The notes under the pieces were generated by a model. That model worked only from the letters and a program-made list of their open reading frames with translations, made no database searches and had not been told where the DNA came from. DNA of 25,985 nt from positions 1 to 25,985 of the IMG/VR virus record IMGVR_UViG_3300013372_000155; one strand, written 5' to 3'. Position 1 is the stretch's first letter; each line of letters opens with the position of its first letter. A program made the translations under genes and the position numbers. The stretch comes from a virus. Below, piece by piece: positions 1 through 8,296 of the stretch.

Positions 1-393
1 ACCTTCTGGGCACTTGTACTTGATCGTGGCAAGCAATGTTGCCTTACCCGGCGCAGGATCTTCTTTGAGCGTCAAGAAGTAGGTGAACGTATCTACTTCT
101 GGCCCAGCAGGCCCAGAGAACTTGGGGTTCGATGGAACCGCCTCATGCACCATGCCCTTGCCGTCTCGGATGCTTGGGGTGAACGATTCCACCGAGCAGT
201 CATCGCGCTTCTTGATCCTCGCTACCGTGACCTCAATCGGTTGCCCGATCTGTGCGGAAGGGATCTTAAAGTGTTCCGGTGCCCAGACGATAATCGGGCT
301 TTCCAGCCAACCCACCTTATCCACTAAGGTGTAGCCACCTCCCAGCGCAGCAACGCTGGCAGCAACAGTCCCGATTGTCTTGGAAACATCCAT
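1..393 (-). CDS. Membrane-anchored phage protein, 3'-truncated by window edge
   Basis: Reading the minus strand from ATG at 393 gives 131 open codons that run off the window edge, so the C-terminus is missing. The N-terminus (MDVSKTIGTVAASVAALGGG) is small and hydrophobic and looks like a single membrane segment. It is followed by a polar region rich in beta-type sequence (residues about 45-131) with two cysteines (near 66 and 128) that could pair. The start lies 4 nt after the stop of the preceding 27-aa ORF, fitting translational coupling; there is no strong Shine-Dalgarno. It follows the tail fibre genes, where lysis or virion accessory genes often sit, but I recognise no holin, endolysin or spanin signature. 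Function unknown. Confidence 0.75.
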   Translation of the reverse strand, partial: MDVSKTIGTVAASVAALGGGYTLVDKVGWLESPIIVWAPEHFKIPSAQIGQPIEVTVARIKKRDDCSVESFTPSIRDGKGMVHEAVPSNPKFSGPAGPEVDTFTYFLTLKEDPAPGKATLLATIKYKCPEG

Positions 394-397
394 CTCG

Positions 398-481
398 TTA
401 CTTTTGCGTGGTGACTACATCGCTCACCGGGATATTTCCGCGAGCGTAAGCATCAGCACGATGATCAGCGTCATCAGCCAT
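398..481 (-). CDS. Tiny coupled ORF (27 aa), hypothetical
   Basis: ATG at 481 begins 1 nt after the TAA stop of the upstream 108-aa gene, and the TAA at 398 is 4 nt before the next start. The ORF therefore fills the gap between two genes exactly. The product is polar, begins MADDADHRADAYARG and has no membrane segment or motif. No clear Shine-Dalgarno is present, so expression would rely on termination-reinitiation. The perfect fit argues for a real gene; the very short length argues against it. Confidence 0.45.
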   Translation of the reverse strand: MADDADHRADAYARGNIPVSDVVTTQK

Positions 482-482
482 A

Positions 483-809
483 TTAGGCACTTGCCCACGG
501 CAGGGGAGGGCTGACCACTACGGGGTTCTTCTGGAGGTAGATCTGCTGAGCTACAGCGGCTTCCGTCGCGGCCTTGTCTACGCCGTTTGCCCAGATCCAG
601 CCAAGCACTTCATTCTGCGTGAGTTGGTCGTAGGGAGTAAAGCTCGCCGGGTTCGGGCCGGGAACAGAACAGGTAGAGTAGACAGAGGCAGAGTAGGTTT
701 TATCCCCATCTACTTCGGTCTTGGATACGCGCCAGTGGACGCAATAGACAACATCACTCAATCCGTCTTCCTGTACGCGACAGTCAAGGGCACCAATAGA
801 CCAATCCAT
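483..809 (-). CDS. Small conserved-type phage protein downstream of tail fibre (108 aa)
   Basis: The 108-aa product begins MDWSIGALDCRVQEDGLSDVV and carries the segment VVYCVHWRV, then a Pro-rich stretch and a helical C-terminus (QNEVLGWIWANGVDKAATEAAVAQQI). From memory this pattern (DWSI, then VHWR, then an LT-x(3)-V-x-GW segment) resembles a small domain of unknown function often found next to phage tail fibre genes, possibly DUF7936; I cannot verify that. The start has a good Shine-Dalgarno (AGGAG) lying inside the last codons of the tail fibre gene, with 2 nt between that gene's stop and this ATG. A role as a tail accessory or fibre assembly factor is only inferred from position. Confidence 0.8.
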   Translation of the reverse strand: MDWSIGALDCRVQEDGLSDVVYCVHWRVSKTEVDGDKTYSASVYSTCSVPGPNPASFTPYDQLTQNEVLGWIWANGVDKAATEAAVAQQIYLQKNPVVVSPPLPWASA

Positions 810-811
810 GA

Positions 812-3805
812 TTAAGCTCCTTTGAGTGCGGCCACTTCGGCCTCTAGGGTTTCAATACGGGCCATTGCTTCTTGCAAGGCGACAGCGGCTTTCATAAGCA
901 GTACAGAGGTTTTGACTGACTTCACCGTACCGCCATCAATCCTATCTTCCGTTTCTTCCACAAGATTGGGAGAGGTCTGCTCTAACTCTTGGGCCACAAC
1001 ACCAAGCAAGTACGGCGCATCGGGATTGGCTGCGACATCCGTTTTCATCCGGTACTTGCGGAACCGGATTGCTTTGATGTCATCCCACTGGCTTGAGGCG
1101 TCAATAATGTCTTGCTTCAGTTTCTGATCTGAGATCGTGCCATATGACCCATTTGCGTTTTGTATATTGCCATTACCAAAAATTTTGATGTTAGCAACTG
1201 TATTCGCGTCACTGGTTCCGTAAAAATGTAGCCAATCTGTTCCGGCTGTTTTCGTTACCAACGACGAAATTGACTCCGATGTATAGCTTGCGTTTGTAGC
1301 GGATACAACGACTGCTTGCGCGTTGGCAGTTTGCCTTAGCTCGTGATAAGTCCCAGTGCTATTCGCATAAGTTCCCGCATCACTCGCCTTAAAGTACCCA
1401 CCGCTGGTGATACGGGCGCGTTCGGTGTAGGTTCCCGTTACCACAGTTCCAAATCGCAGCGCAGCGTTGTTGGCCGCAATCACCGCATCTGCGTTGCCAT
1501 CCATACCAAAAAACAAACCTTCTGTATCACTGTTTTGGCGGTTCAGAACAGCAGTAAATACAGGAGTAGTCGTGCTAGAGGTTGTGTCACTTCTGACTGT
1601 TAGTCTATATGCGCCCGCCGTATTCCCAACCAGCAGATTCCCACCGCTGGTGATACGGGCGCGTTCGGTGTTGTTGGTACCAAGTGAAACAAAACTGTTT
1701 TCTAAGTTCCACAAGTAAAACGCAGAGCCATTCAACTGGAACAACGTACCGTCGGCACCAGTTGCTCCAGTAGTAGTGTTTGTGAGCTTGAACTCAGTGG
1801 CATTTGCTCCACCGTCAATTTGAAGCAAACGACTGTTGGCCGTGTAAACTGCTGGGGATGTCACCCCAAGACCGAGGTTGCCGGAGGAGTCGATCCGCAT
1901 GCGTTCGGTGGCACTGGTGGCAAACCGCATAGCATCAGAGCCGTGGTCATAGCTGAGACGACCAGACAAAGTGCCGTCAGAATCTCGCCAGTTCAGGAAA
2001 CCAGTTTGGCTTGCGCCAGTTTGCTCAATGTTTACGCCTCCGTTATCACCAACGGCAACTTCCAGCTTTGCATCAGGCGAACTCGTCCCAAGCCCGAGGT
2101 TGCCGGAGGAGTCGAGAATCATCCTGTTCGTCGGGCCAGAACCATCTCGGAAGTAATGCGTGTTGGCATCGTAGTAATTGACGGAAGTTCCGTTGTAGCC
2201 AATACGAAGTTGTGCGAGCGTTGTACTTGCTCCGCTGACAACATGAAGTTTCGAGTCAGGCGTATTCGTCCCAATACCAACATTACCCCCACTAGTCGTC
2301 ACCAGCGTATCAACAGGCGTAGAGCCGTTAAAACTGATTGCTTGCGTTGACCCTGCTGTACCAGCACCTACTATGTTTAGTGTGCCGGTAGAGGTGAGGC
2401 GCATTTTTTCTGCGCCGCTTCCAGCTTCAAAAACTATATACGCTCCAGACGGATCATTTCTTATAAGCTGAATTGTTGCTGTTCCGTTTCCGTTGTTTAA
2501 TACTGTGCCAGCACCTCCAGAATTTAATCCTGTAAAGTAAGTCAAAGCATTTGATGTTAACCTCCCAACGCCGCCGTTTGACGGCAACGATGTTACAGAT
2601 GCGTCAATAGAAATAGCGCCTGAAACACCCAGCTTCGAGCCCGGCGAACTCGTCCCAATACCAACAGCATCCGCGCTAGCATCCGCAAAGATCAGGTTGG
2701 CGTCCGTATCACCCTCTACACGGAAGTCAACATTCGCACCGTTCTCGTTGAATACAGCCCCACCGTTAGCCGTGAGAGCTGTAGAGACTGTGACAGCCCC
2801 GGTAGAGTCCGTCAGGACGATAGCAGCAGTACCATCCTTGGCCTTGATGTTCGTGACCTCTAGGTTCGTAGTGTCGATGGTGGTGGAGTTCAGCGTAGCA
2901 GCGGTTACCGTGCCGTTCAGCGTCGTGGAGGTTCCGTTCGTAGAACCGATGGTAATGGTCGTGGTAGAGCCAGAGACACCAGCCGTTCCGAGGTTAATCG
3001 TCTTGGTAGCACCGCTCTCAGTTGCTCCAACACCAATTGAAACAACCGTCGTTTTTGTCGATTGACCAAACGCTAATGCACCAGTTTGCGCCGTGCCGCC
3101 AATCGTTATGTTTCCACTAGTTTGAGATGTGCCAAGATCAATGTTTTGAGTAGTGGCAGAGAACGTAACCGCATCACTCGCCGTCAAGGTCGTGATACTT
3201 AACCCAGATGACCACTGCGGCAATGAACCGCTTGAGGTCATTACCTGATTCGCCGTTCCGATAGACAAGAACGTCGTAGCTCCGGCACCCGACTGGTAAG
3301 GAACCGATCCTCCAGCACCACCCGCTAGATTCGTTGCAGTATTGACCGATATAGAACTCGGAGCAGCCCACCCAGGGATCGTTCCGTTTGACGTCAGAAT
3401 GTACGTATTCGATCCAATAGCAAGCTTAGACAACGTATTTGCAGCACTTGCATATAGAAGATCACCCTGCGTATACGTACTCTGCGCTGTACCGCCATAC
3501 GCCGCTCCTAACGCATTCGTTAGATTCAACGTGTTGATCGTCGCCGTCGTTCCGTTGAACGTAAAGTTCGCCGATCCGGCTAAAGAACCAGACGAGTTGT
3601 ACTGAACCTGCGTCGTCGATCCGCCAATCGTTCCAGTGGCCTTACTTGCAATAACCTGTACCGTTCCGCCACTGTCCTTGTAATACAACTTGCCATCAGC
3701 AATGTTGATAGCAAGCTCCCCATTGACTAGGTTCGTGTTAACCGGAACCGCAGAAGCAGTCGTCGAATGATAGAGCTGGATCGGCGTGAAGTTCGTGGCT
3801 GCCAT
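812..3805 (-). CDS. Tail fibre/spike with C-terminal S74 intramolecular chaperone
   Basis: This 997-aa fibre-type protein should form a trimeric host-binding fibre. Residues 1-60 (NLVNGELAINIADGKLYYKD) match the N-terminal module common in phage fibres. Residues 104-147 hold a GGTxQ...YTxGDLLYAS...LSKLA module. The middle has repeated GxVGIGTxxPxxKLxV and ERARITSGG units, typical of beta-stranded shafts. The C-terminal 106 residues are the peptidase S74/endosialidase chaperone domain: SDQKLKQDI with the predicted Ser892-Lys897 dyad, LLGVVAQELE and a terminal coiled coil (LQEAMARIETLEAEVAALKG). In characterised families this domain trimerises the fibre, then cuts itself off before the Ser, which would leave a mature protein of about 891 residues. 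The Shine-Dalgarno AAGGA precedes ATG 3805. No sialidase or depolymerase catalytic domain is recognisable. Confidence 0.93.
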   Translation of the reverse strand: MAATNFTPIQLYHSTTASAVPVNTNLVNGELAINIADGKLYYKDSGGTVQVIASKATGTIGGSTTQVQYNSSGSLAGSANFTFNGTTATINTLNLTNALGAAYGGTAQSTYTQGDLLYASAANTLSKLAIGSNTYILTSNGTIPGWAAPSSISVNTATNLAGGAGGSVPYQSGAGATTFLSIGTANQVMTSSGSLPQWSSGLSITTLTASDAVTFSATTQNIDLGTSQTSGNITIGGTAQTGALAFGQSTKTTVVSIGVGATESGATKTINLGTAGVSGSTTTITIGSTNGTSTTLNGTVTAATLNSTTIDTTNLEVTNIKAKDGTAAIVLTDSTGAVTVSTALTANGGAVFNENGANVDFRVEGDTDANLIFADASADAVGIGTSSPGSKLGVSGAISIDASVTSLPSNGGVGRLTSNALTYFTGLNSGGAGTVLNNGNGTATIQLIRNDPSGAYIVFEAGSGAEKMRLTSTGTLNIVGAGTAGSTQAISFNGSTPVDTLVTTSGGNVGIGTNTPDSKLHVVSGASTTLAQLRIGYNGTSVNYYDANTHYFRDGSGPTNRMILDSSGNLGLGTSSPDAKLEVAVGDNGGVNIEQTGASQTGFLNWRDSDGTLSGRLSYDHGSDAMRFATSATERMRIDSSGNLGLGVTSPAVYTANSRLLQIDGGANATEFKLTNTTTGATGADGTLFQLNGSAFYLWNLENSFVSLGTNNTERARITSGGNLLVGNTAGAYRLTVRSDTTSSTTTPVFTAVLNRQNSDTEGLFFGMDGNADAVIAANNAALRFGTVVTGTYTERARITSGGYFKASDAGTYANSTGTYHELRQTANAQAVVVSATNASYTSESISSLVTKTAGTDWLHFYGTSDANTVANIKIFGNGNIQNANGSYGTISDQKLKQDIIDASSQWDDIKAIRFRKYRMKTDVAANPDAPYLLGVVAQELEQTSPNLVEETEDRIDGGTVKSVKTSVLLMKAAVALQEAMARIETLEAEVAALKGA
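1397..1671 (-). repeat. Exact 32-bp direct repeat inside tail fibre gene
   Basis: The 32 bases at 1397-1428 recur without change at 1640-1671. Both copies encode the same N/T-TERARITSGG shaft repeat of the S74 fibre. Identity at the DNA level, including third codon positions, suggests recent duplication or gene conversion. Copies this close could recombine and delete 243 bp in frame (81 codons), shortening the shaft. Confidence 0.85.
1872..2115 (-). repeat. Exact 22-bp direct repeat inside tail fibre gene
   Basis: The bases at 1872-1893 recur at 2094-2115, with further near-identity on one side. They encode the start of a shaft unit (SSGNLGLG). The 222-bp spacing is a multiple of three, so recombination between the copies would keep the frame. 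Confidence 0.8.
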
Positions 3806-3814
3806 GATTCTTCC

Positions 3815-6241
3815 TTAGAATGTTCCTCCAGAGATCCCGCTCCACTGCGGGCCTGTAGCCCCGGCAGTTAGAACGTATCCCTGCGTTCCTAATGCAAGTT
3901 TACTCAATGCCGTCGTACCAGAGGCGTACAACAAATCACCCGCGGTATAACTTGTTTGACCCGTACCGCCTAATGCCGCAGTAACAGGAACCGTCAAACT
4001 AAACTGCGTCCCGCTTAACGTCAGGCCCGTGCCAGCAGAGTAAACCTGAGATGCTGAAAACTGCGTAAAGGTTAAGTTCGTCGTACCAATGATCAACGGA
4101 TTTGCCGTTGTCAAAACATACGACTCTCCGGCGCCTGTACTTCCCTCTTGAACGAAGAAGTAATCCCCCTGACCTAACCCGCTCGTCGTATCAGGTTGAA
4201 ACTTGTTTGCGTCCGTCGCCCGAGTCAAAACCCAGTTGGTTCCACCCGGATCTGGCGTTCCAACCGTAGTAACCGTATACACCCCGTTCTCATAAGCATT
4301 GACTTGGTTATATACAAGAACACGGTTGCCAATAGATAAACTCACACCGTCTATCTGAATCGCTGCCTTCGTCCCGGCATTCGTTAACGTAGCGCCAACA
4401 CCTGCGTTAACTAATCCGCTTATCGTTAACCCCGCCCCGTCAGTAAACGTCGTAATCTCTACTCCGTTATACGACGCAGCTAACGTAACTTGATTCCCAG
4501 CAGGAACAGAAAAGACGTAATACGCAGTTCCAGCAACTATCCCGTTTGACGACGACGAAAACACAATCTGATCGTTAAGAGAAAGGCTCGGAGATGTAGA
4601 AAACGTCAACGTCTTCCCCCCGCTGATCGTTGTCACCGTGACCGACGTCCCCCCTGGTGTATACGTAGCATTCAAAGCCGAAGGCGTCTCAACCCTCACC
4701 GGACTATGAATGTCAATCCCAGAGGCAACTTGATCATCTACGTATTGTTTAGTCGCAAGCTGTAACGCCGCAGTCGGGGCTTGAGTTACCGCAACCGACG
4801 TCAATCCCCCTAGAGTTAAAGACGTACCCCCGAGAGATATAGAGGTCGTTCCAATCGTGACGGCACTGTTTTGAAGAGAAGAATTCGGGATGTTCGACAA
4901 CGACAACGCATTTGAGCTTCCAAGCGCTACAGACGCACTCCCCGAGATACCCCCTGAGTACGTAAACGAAATCGTTGAATTGGTCAGAGAACCATTCCCA
5001 ATGTTGCTCAACGTATTGTCGGCACCACTGATCGTTTTGTTGGTCAGAACCTGAGATCCGGTAAGCGTTGCTACCGTTGAATCAATACTAATAGTCTTAG
5101 CCGCAGATCCATCAAACGTCGTTCCTGCGTTTAACTGAAGCCCGGTTCCGACCGTCAAAGCATTCGTTGTTGCAGCGGTAATCGTTCCAGACGCTCCAAG
5201 CGCTACCGTTACGCCGTTATACGTTACCGACGAGTTAGTAAGACTTGCGTTTGCGATATTGGACAGCGTATTCGTTGAACCGCTGATTGAAGTACCGGCA
5301 AACGTCGTGATCGTGCTACCCAAGGATACAGACGTAGATCCAATAGTTATCGCAGAATTAGTCAGCGCAGCGTTTGGGATGTTTGAGAACGTATTCAACG
5401 CCCCAGACATCGTCTTGTTCGTGAGAACCTGAGATCCCGTCAACGTCACAACCGTTGAATCAATCGAGATCGTCCCGGTCGTCGTTATCGGGCCACCCGT
5501 TAAACCCGTCCCCGTGTTAATTAAAGTAACCGCACCCGTAGGAAGGTTCGACCAACTACCATTTTCGTAAATCTCAAAAGCATTTGTCTCTGAGTTATAC
5601 CGAAGTAGCCCATCCGTTCCCGCGGGCCTTTGAGCAGTCGTACCGACCGGAACCCGAATAGCTCCCGTGCCAGGAAGCACTGCGTTATCCGCAATCCTAA
5701 ACGTCGGGTTGTTCGTTCCGTTTCCGCTCGTAATGTCAATCTCGTTCGTCGTACCCGTCAACACCCGAGCATTCACCGAACTACCGTTGATCGCCAGAAT
5801 TCCCGTCGACGATAACTGAGCTAACGAAAGAACAGAACCCGTTAGCCCAACCGCAGGGTTTCCAGACGCTCCGTTCCCGTTAGTAACAGAAATACCGTCA
5901 GAGCCTGACAAGATCGTCCTAGAAACGATCAGACCACTTGACTTGACTACAACCCCGTCAGAAGCCGTTTCCAAGCTTCCAGACGTACCGTTTAACGTCA
6001 GACGATAAAAGGATTGCGCCCCACCGTCCGTAAGCCCTAACCCCGTTCCCGTAGACAGATACCGAGAGTTTGGAAGCGTAGGCTCCGAAACAATCGTCAG
6101 GAACGTCTGATTCAGAATCGGAGCGTTCGCTATCGCCCCGGTCGTAGTTTGTCTAGTCTGCCCACCCTGAACAATAGGCACAGACTCCGTGCCATCTAAG
6201 GGTAAAGCCTGTGGCAACTGCGTGATCGTTACATTTGGCAT
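3815..6241 (-). CDS. Repetitive tail fibre protein (808 aa)
   Basis: The 808-aa product starts MPNVTITQLPQALPLDGTES, a typical N-terminal fibre module (virion attachment is inferred). Its middle is built from imperfect repeats of the type LTGSQVLTNKTISGADNTLSNI and SLTNSSVT, characteristic of phage tail fibres. A conserved-looking module near ATKQYVDDQVASGIDIHSPV is followed by ENGVYTV and NWVLTRATDANKF, also common in fibres. The C-terminus (758-800) is a GGTGQTSYTAGDLLYAS module related to one near the N-terminus of the next gene. There is no C-terminal chaperone domain, so it either folds without one or pairs with the downstream fibre. The start is 2 nt after the preceding gene's stop, without a clear Shine-Dalgarno, so translational coupling is likely. 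Confidence 0.9.
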   Translation of the reverse strand: MPNVTITQLPQALPLDGTESVPIVQGGQTRQTTTGAIANAPILNQTFLTIVSEPTLPNSRYLSTGTGLGLTDGGAQSFYRLTLNGTSGSLETASDGVVVKSSGLIVSRTILSGSDGISVTNGNGASGNPAVGLTGSVLSLAQLSSTGILAINGSSVNARVLTGTTNEIDITSGNGTNNPTFRIADNAVLPGTGAIRVPVGTTAQRPAGTDGLLRYNSETNAFEIYENGSWSNLPTGAVTLINTGTGLTGGPITTTGTISIDSTVVTLTGSQVLTNKTMSGALNTFSNIPNAALTNSAITIGSTSVSLGSTITTFAGTSISGSTNTLSNIANASLTNSSVTYNGVTVALGASGTITAATTNALTVGTGLQLNAGTTFDGSAAKTISIDSTVATLTGSQVLTNKTISGADNTLSNIGNGSLTNSTISFTYSGGISGSASVALGSSNALSLSNIPNSSLQNSAVTIGTTSISLGGTSLTLGGLTSVAVTQAPTAALQLATKQYVDDQVASGIDIHSPVRVETPSALNATYTPGGTSVTVTTISGGKTLTFSTSPSLSLNDQIVFSSSSNGIVAGTAYYVFSVPAGNQVTLAASYNGVEITTFTDGAGLTISGLVNAGVGATLTNAGTKAAIQIDGVSLSIGNRVLVYNQVNAYENGVYTVTTVGTPDPGGTNWVLTRATDANKFQPDTTSGLGQGDYFFVQEGSTGAGESYVLTTANPLIIGTTNLTFTQFSASQVYSAGTGLTLSGTQFSLTVPVTAALGGTGQTSYTAGDLLYASGTTALSKLALGTQGYVLTAGATGPQWSGISGGTF
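4790..5480 (-). repeat. Imperfect tandem repeat region coding fibre shaft
   Basis: Within the 808-aa fibre, segments for VLTNKT(I/M)SGAxNT(L/F)SNI and (S/A)LTNS recur several times with divergent DNA. Examples are the codings near 5425, 5050 and 5265. Boundaries are approximate. The pattern is that of an expanding and contracting shaft repeat. Confidence 0.7.
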
Positions 6242-6243
6242 GG

Positions 6244-6585
6244 CTAGGGCTGCTGGCTAATTCCATTGACGTTTCCGTCATCCTCCGGCGTTTGTGTCCC
6301 CTCTTGCGTAGAGATCACATAACCGCCATACCCAGTCGTCACTAAGTCATTCGGATCTACTGCTACCGATACATCCGGCCTAGGAAACCTAATCGTAATT
6401 CTTTCCGTCTTCCTAGCCGGCAATCTATACGGATCAAACTCATCTGCACAACCCTGATCACACACCGATAAACCAGGGAAATTAGGATCTGGCCTCATCA
6501 CCGCATGCGGACGCTTGAGACGACAACGGTCACAGATTGCGATTGCAATATCCGAGTAACCCGTCGTGTCTAGGAATCTAGGCAT
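6244..6585 (-). CDS. Small Cys-rich virion-associated protein (113 aa)
   Basis: I chose ATG 6585 (MPRFLDTTGYSDIAIAICDR) over an upstream in-frame start at 6684. The upstream part lies wholly inside the GIY-YIG gene, whereas 6585 overlaps that gene's stop by 8 nt and has a GGTGGG Shine-Dalgarno-like run upstream. The protein has a CDRC pair and a later CDQGC group, which could form a zinc site (residues about 18-50). A basic PARKTERITIRFPRP segment and an acidic Gln-rich tail follow. It lies between the connector protein and the fibres, so a role in the tail or at the head-tail junction is inferred. The family is not known to me by name. The GIY-YIG gene may have been inserted just ahead of it. 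Confidence 0.82.
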   Translation of the reverse strand: MPRFLDTTGYSDIAIAICDRCRLKRPHAVMRPDPNFPGLSVCDQGCADEFDPYRLPARKTERITIRFPRPDVSVAVDPNDLVTTGYGGYVISTQEGTQTPEDDGNVNGISQQP

Positions 6586-7222
6586 GATCAGCCCACCTAC
6601 ACTCAGTGATGTACCCGTATTTGCGCCCTCTTTGAATCTCTGGACGATTAATCCATCTATGAATTGTGCCATGCCTGATGCCAAGCATCCTAGATGCTTC
6701 CATCAATGATTTATATGTCACCCCGTTGATCACGCACGGTTTCATTGGATGGCAATTTTTAAGCGCTTCAACATGCTGAGCAGATAACTTTTTTCCGCTC
6801 AAAGCTTGGCTTATCTTCATTCTTATCTCGGGCCGAGCCATCGTTTCTTTCAACTTTTTGTATTGTTTTGCCCGAAGATCTGGATTAGCCATAGGGTTGT
6901 TTGCTTTTAGGATCTCAGCAATCCGTTTTTTGAATTCGTCCGTATGCCTGCAACCCGTTGCACCCAAACCGCCAGCGCTAATGTTGGCAAGCGTGTATCC
7001 CATGCTTCTGAAGGAATCAATCAATACTATCTCGTGGTCAAACGCATCTTGCTCGGTTTGCCACTCTGCTAACACCTTGACCTCAAATCCACCGTACTTT
7101 TGTACGATTCGCTTCCAAACCACGTTCCTGCCAAGTTTGCTATATGCTCGCTTAATAGACCCCTTGCCGATGTAAAACACGGTTCCATCGGGTCTATAGT
7201 GAGCGTAGGTAGCGAAACTCAT
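6578..7222 (-). CDS. GIY-YIG homing endonuclease with NUMOD motifs
   Basis: This is a 214-aa free-standing selfish endonuclease. Residues 1-80 form a GIY-YIG nuclease domain: the first motif is degenerate (YAHY at 6-9), the second is FYIGKG (16-21), with Arg25, the expected catalytic Glu64 (DHEIVLID) and Asn80. Residues about 85-145 (GLGATGCRHTDEFKKRIAEI and SQALSGKK) look like NUMOD3 DNA-binding repeats. Residues 163-195 (CVINGVTYKSLMEASRMLGI then THR-type turn and WINRP) look like a NUMOD1/IENR1 helix-turn-helix. The start overlaps the connector gene's stop by 4 nt (ATGA), so it is coupled to structural gene translation. Such genes copy themselves into phages lacking them by cutting near the insertion site. 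It is intact. Confidence 0.9.
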   Translation of the reverse strand: MSFATYAHYRPDGTVFYIGKGSIKRAYSKLGRNVVWKRIVQKYGGFEVKVLAEWQTEQDAFDHEIVLIDSFRSMGYTLANISAGGLGATGCRHTDEFKKRIAEILKANNPMANPDLRAKQYKKLKETMARPEIRMKISQALSGKKLSAQHVEALKNCHPMKPCVINGVTYKSLMEASRMLGIRHGTIHRWINRPEIQRGRKYGYITECRWADHA

Positions 7223-8292
7223 CTTGTGTACACGTGGATACCAGGAACGAGTTGTATCGGCGATTTGTCGCGCTCTTCGTTTTCCGCAAGTACTAGGTAC
7301 TTTTCTGCTTGACCTTCAAGATACTGCGTCCTTGCGAGGTCTACTCCAGGCAGCTCAAGGCTCATCTGGTGAGCCAACATGGATTGAATGGCTAGATACC
7401 ACCTCTGAGGGATCTCTAGCTCCCCTGAGAGGCTTCCAACGTCCATGATTTGCTTGGAATACCAGACCGTCATCTGAATAAACGGGTCTGAAGGCACAGG
7501 CCAGAGGTAAATCTCCGACTGTGGGATCGTTCTGTTGAACCAATACTGATACGGCTGGTTTGCAGTGAAGTTTTTGTTCGGCAAACTCGTGTAATCGTCC
7601 CTGTTCAGACGAGCCATCACAATTTCGGTTGAGTTATTGCCCAAAAAGAACTCCCGAAGGCTCAAAGTACCGCCTCCAGTCATCCGAATCCGGTAATACT
7701 GCACCGTTTGACCCGGTTCTATGTCGTACCAGAGCCATTCGTTGTCTACCCAGACCTGTGAACCAGGGTCATACAACGTATTCCACGTGATTCCGTCCGC
7801 AGAATACTCAAAAATGACCGAAAACGTCCCAGAAACACCCGGCAAGATACCAATCGACCCTACATACACCGGGTTATCCGTACCATAGTCCACCGCAATG
7901 TTGCCGTTTGCAGAGGTTTGGGTACACAACGTATCAATGTTTGAGTCAAAAGCGTTATCCACCACCCCGCCAGCACTTGACGTATAGTCTCCAGTACCGT
8001 TCGGAGTCGGTCGATTCATCTGACGGTACATGACATTCAGTACGTCATTACCCCCAACAGGCAACTTGTAGACATACTGGTCAGCTTTCAGACCGTAAAC
8101 CTTCTTCCCAATCGCCCAGTATTGAATACCAATGTTGATCAGGTTCGACAGAAGGAAAAACAACGACTCACGCGCACTCAAAACCTGCTCAGAAGTCAGT
8201 TCTTCAGCAAGTTTCCCGCATCTACGTGCCCCGTGATCAATCAGCGTCTGTACGCTGATAACCGTCGTCCCTGTAGTTCCGCTGTATGCCAT
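7219..8292 (-). CDS. Head-tail connector (P22 gp4-like) with inserted discoidin-like domain
   Basis: This 357-aa protein probably closes the portal vertex and joins it to the tail. The N-terminal part (residues 10-95: SVQTLIDHGARRCGKLAEEL, LFFLLSNLINIGIQYW) and the C-terminal part (245-340: QYWFNRTIPQSEIYLWPVPS, PQRWYLAIQSMLAHQM) resemble helical P22 gp4-type tail accessory factors. Between them, residues about 108-220 form a beta-rich insert (NAFDSNIDTLCT, IEYSADGITW-like FEYSADGITWNTLYDP, YYRIRMTGGG) resembling an F5/8 type C (discoidin) domain, a fold that often binds sugars. The insert splits the connector fold without breaking the frame. GGTGAG just before ATG 8292 is a fair ribosome site. 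The connector call is by pattern and position. Confidence 0.78.
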   Translation of the reverse strand: MAYSGTTGTTVISVQTLIDHGARRCGKLAEELTSEQVLSARESLFFLLSNLINIGIQYWAIGKKVYGLKADQYVYKLPVGGNDVLNVMYRQMNRPTPNGTGDYTSSAGGVVDNAFDSNIDTLCTQTSANGNIAVDYGTDNPVYVGSIGILPGVSGTFSVIFEYSADGITWNTLYDPGSQVWVDNEWLWYDIEPGQTVQYYRIRMTGGGTLSLREFFLGNNSTEIVMARLNRDDYTSLPNKNFTANQPYQYWFNRTIPQSEIYLWPVPSDPFIQMTVWYSKQIMDVGSLSGELEIPQRWYLAIQSMLAHQMSLELPGVDLARTQYLEGQAEKYLVLAENEERDKSPIQLVPGIHVYTR

Positions 8293-8296
8293 GTTC

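Noticed and set aside
1820-2350. Plus-strand frame of 176 codons inside the S74 fibre gene
   Set aside because: It is an antisense frame across the repetitive shaft, with no recognisable domain or ribosome site.
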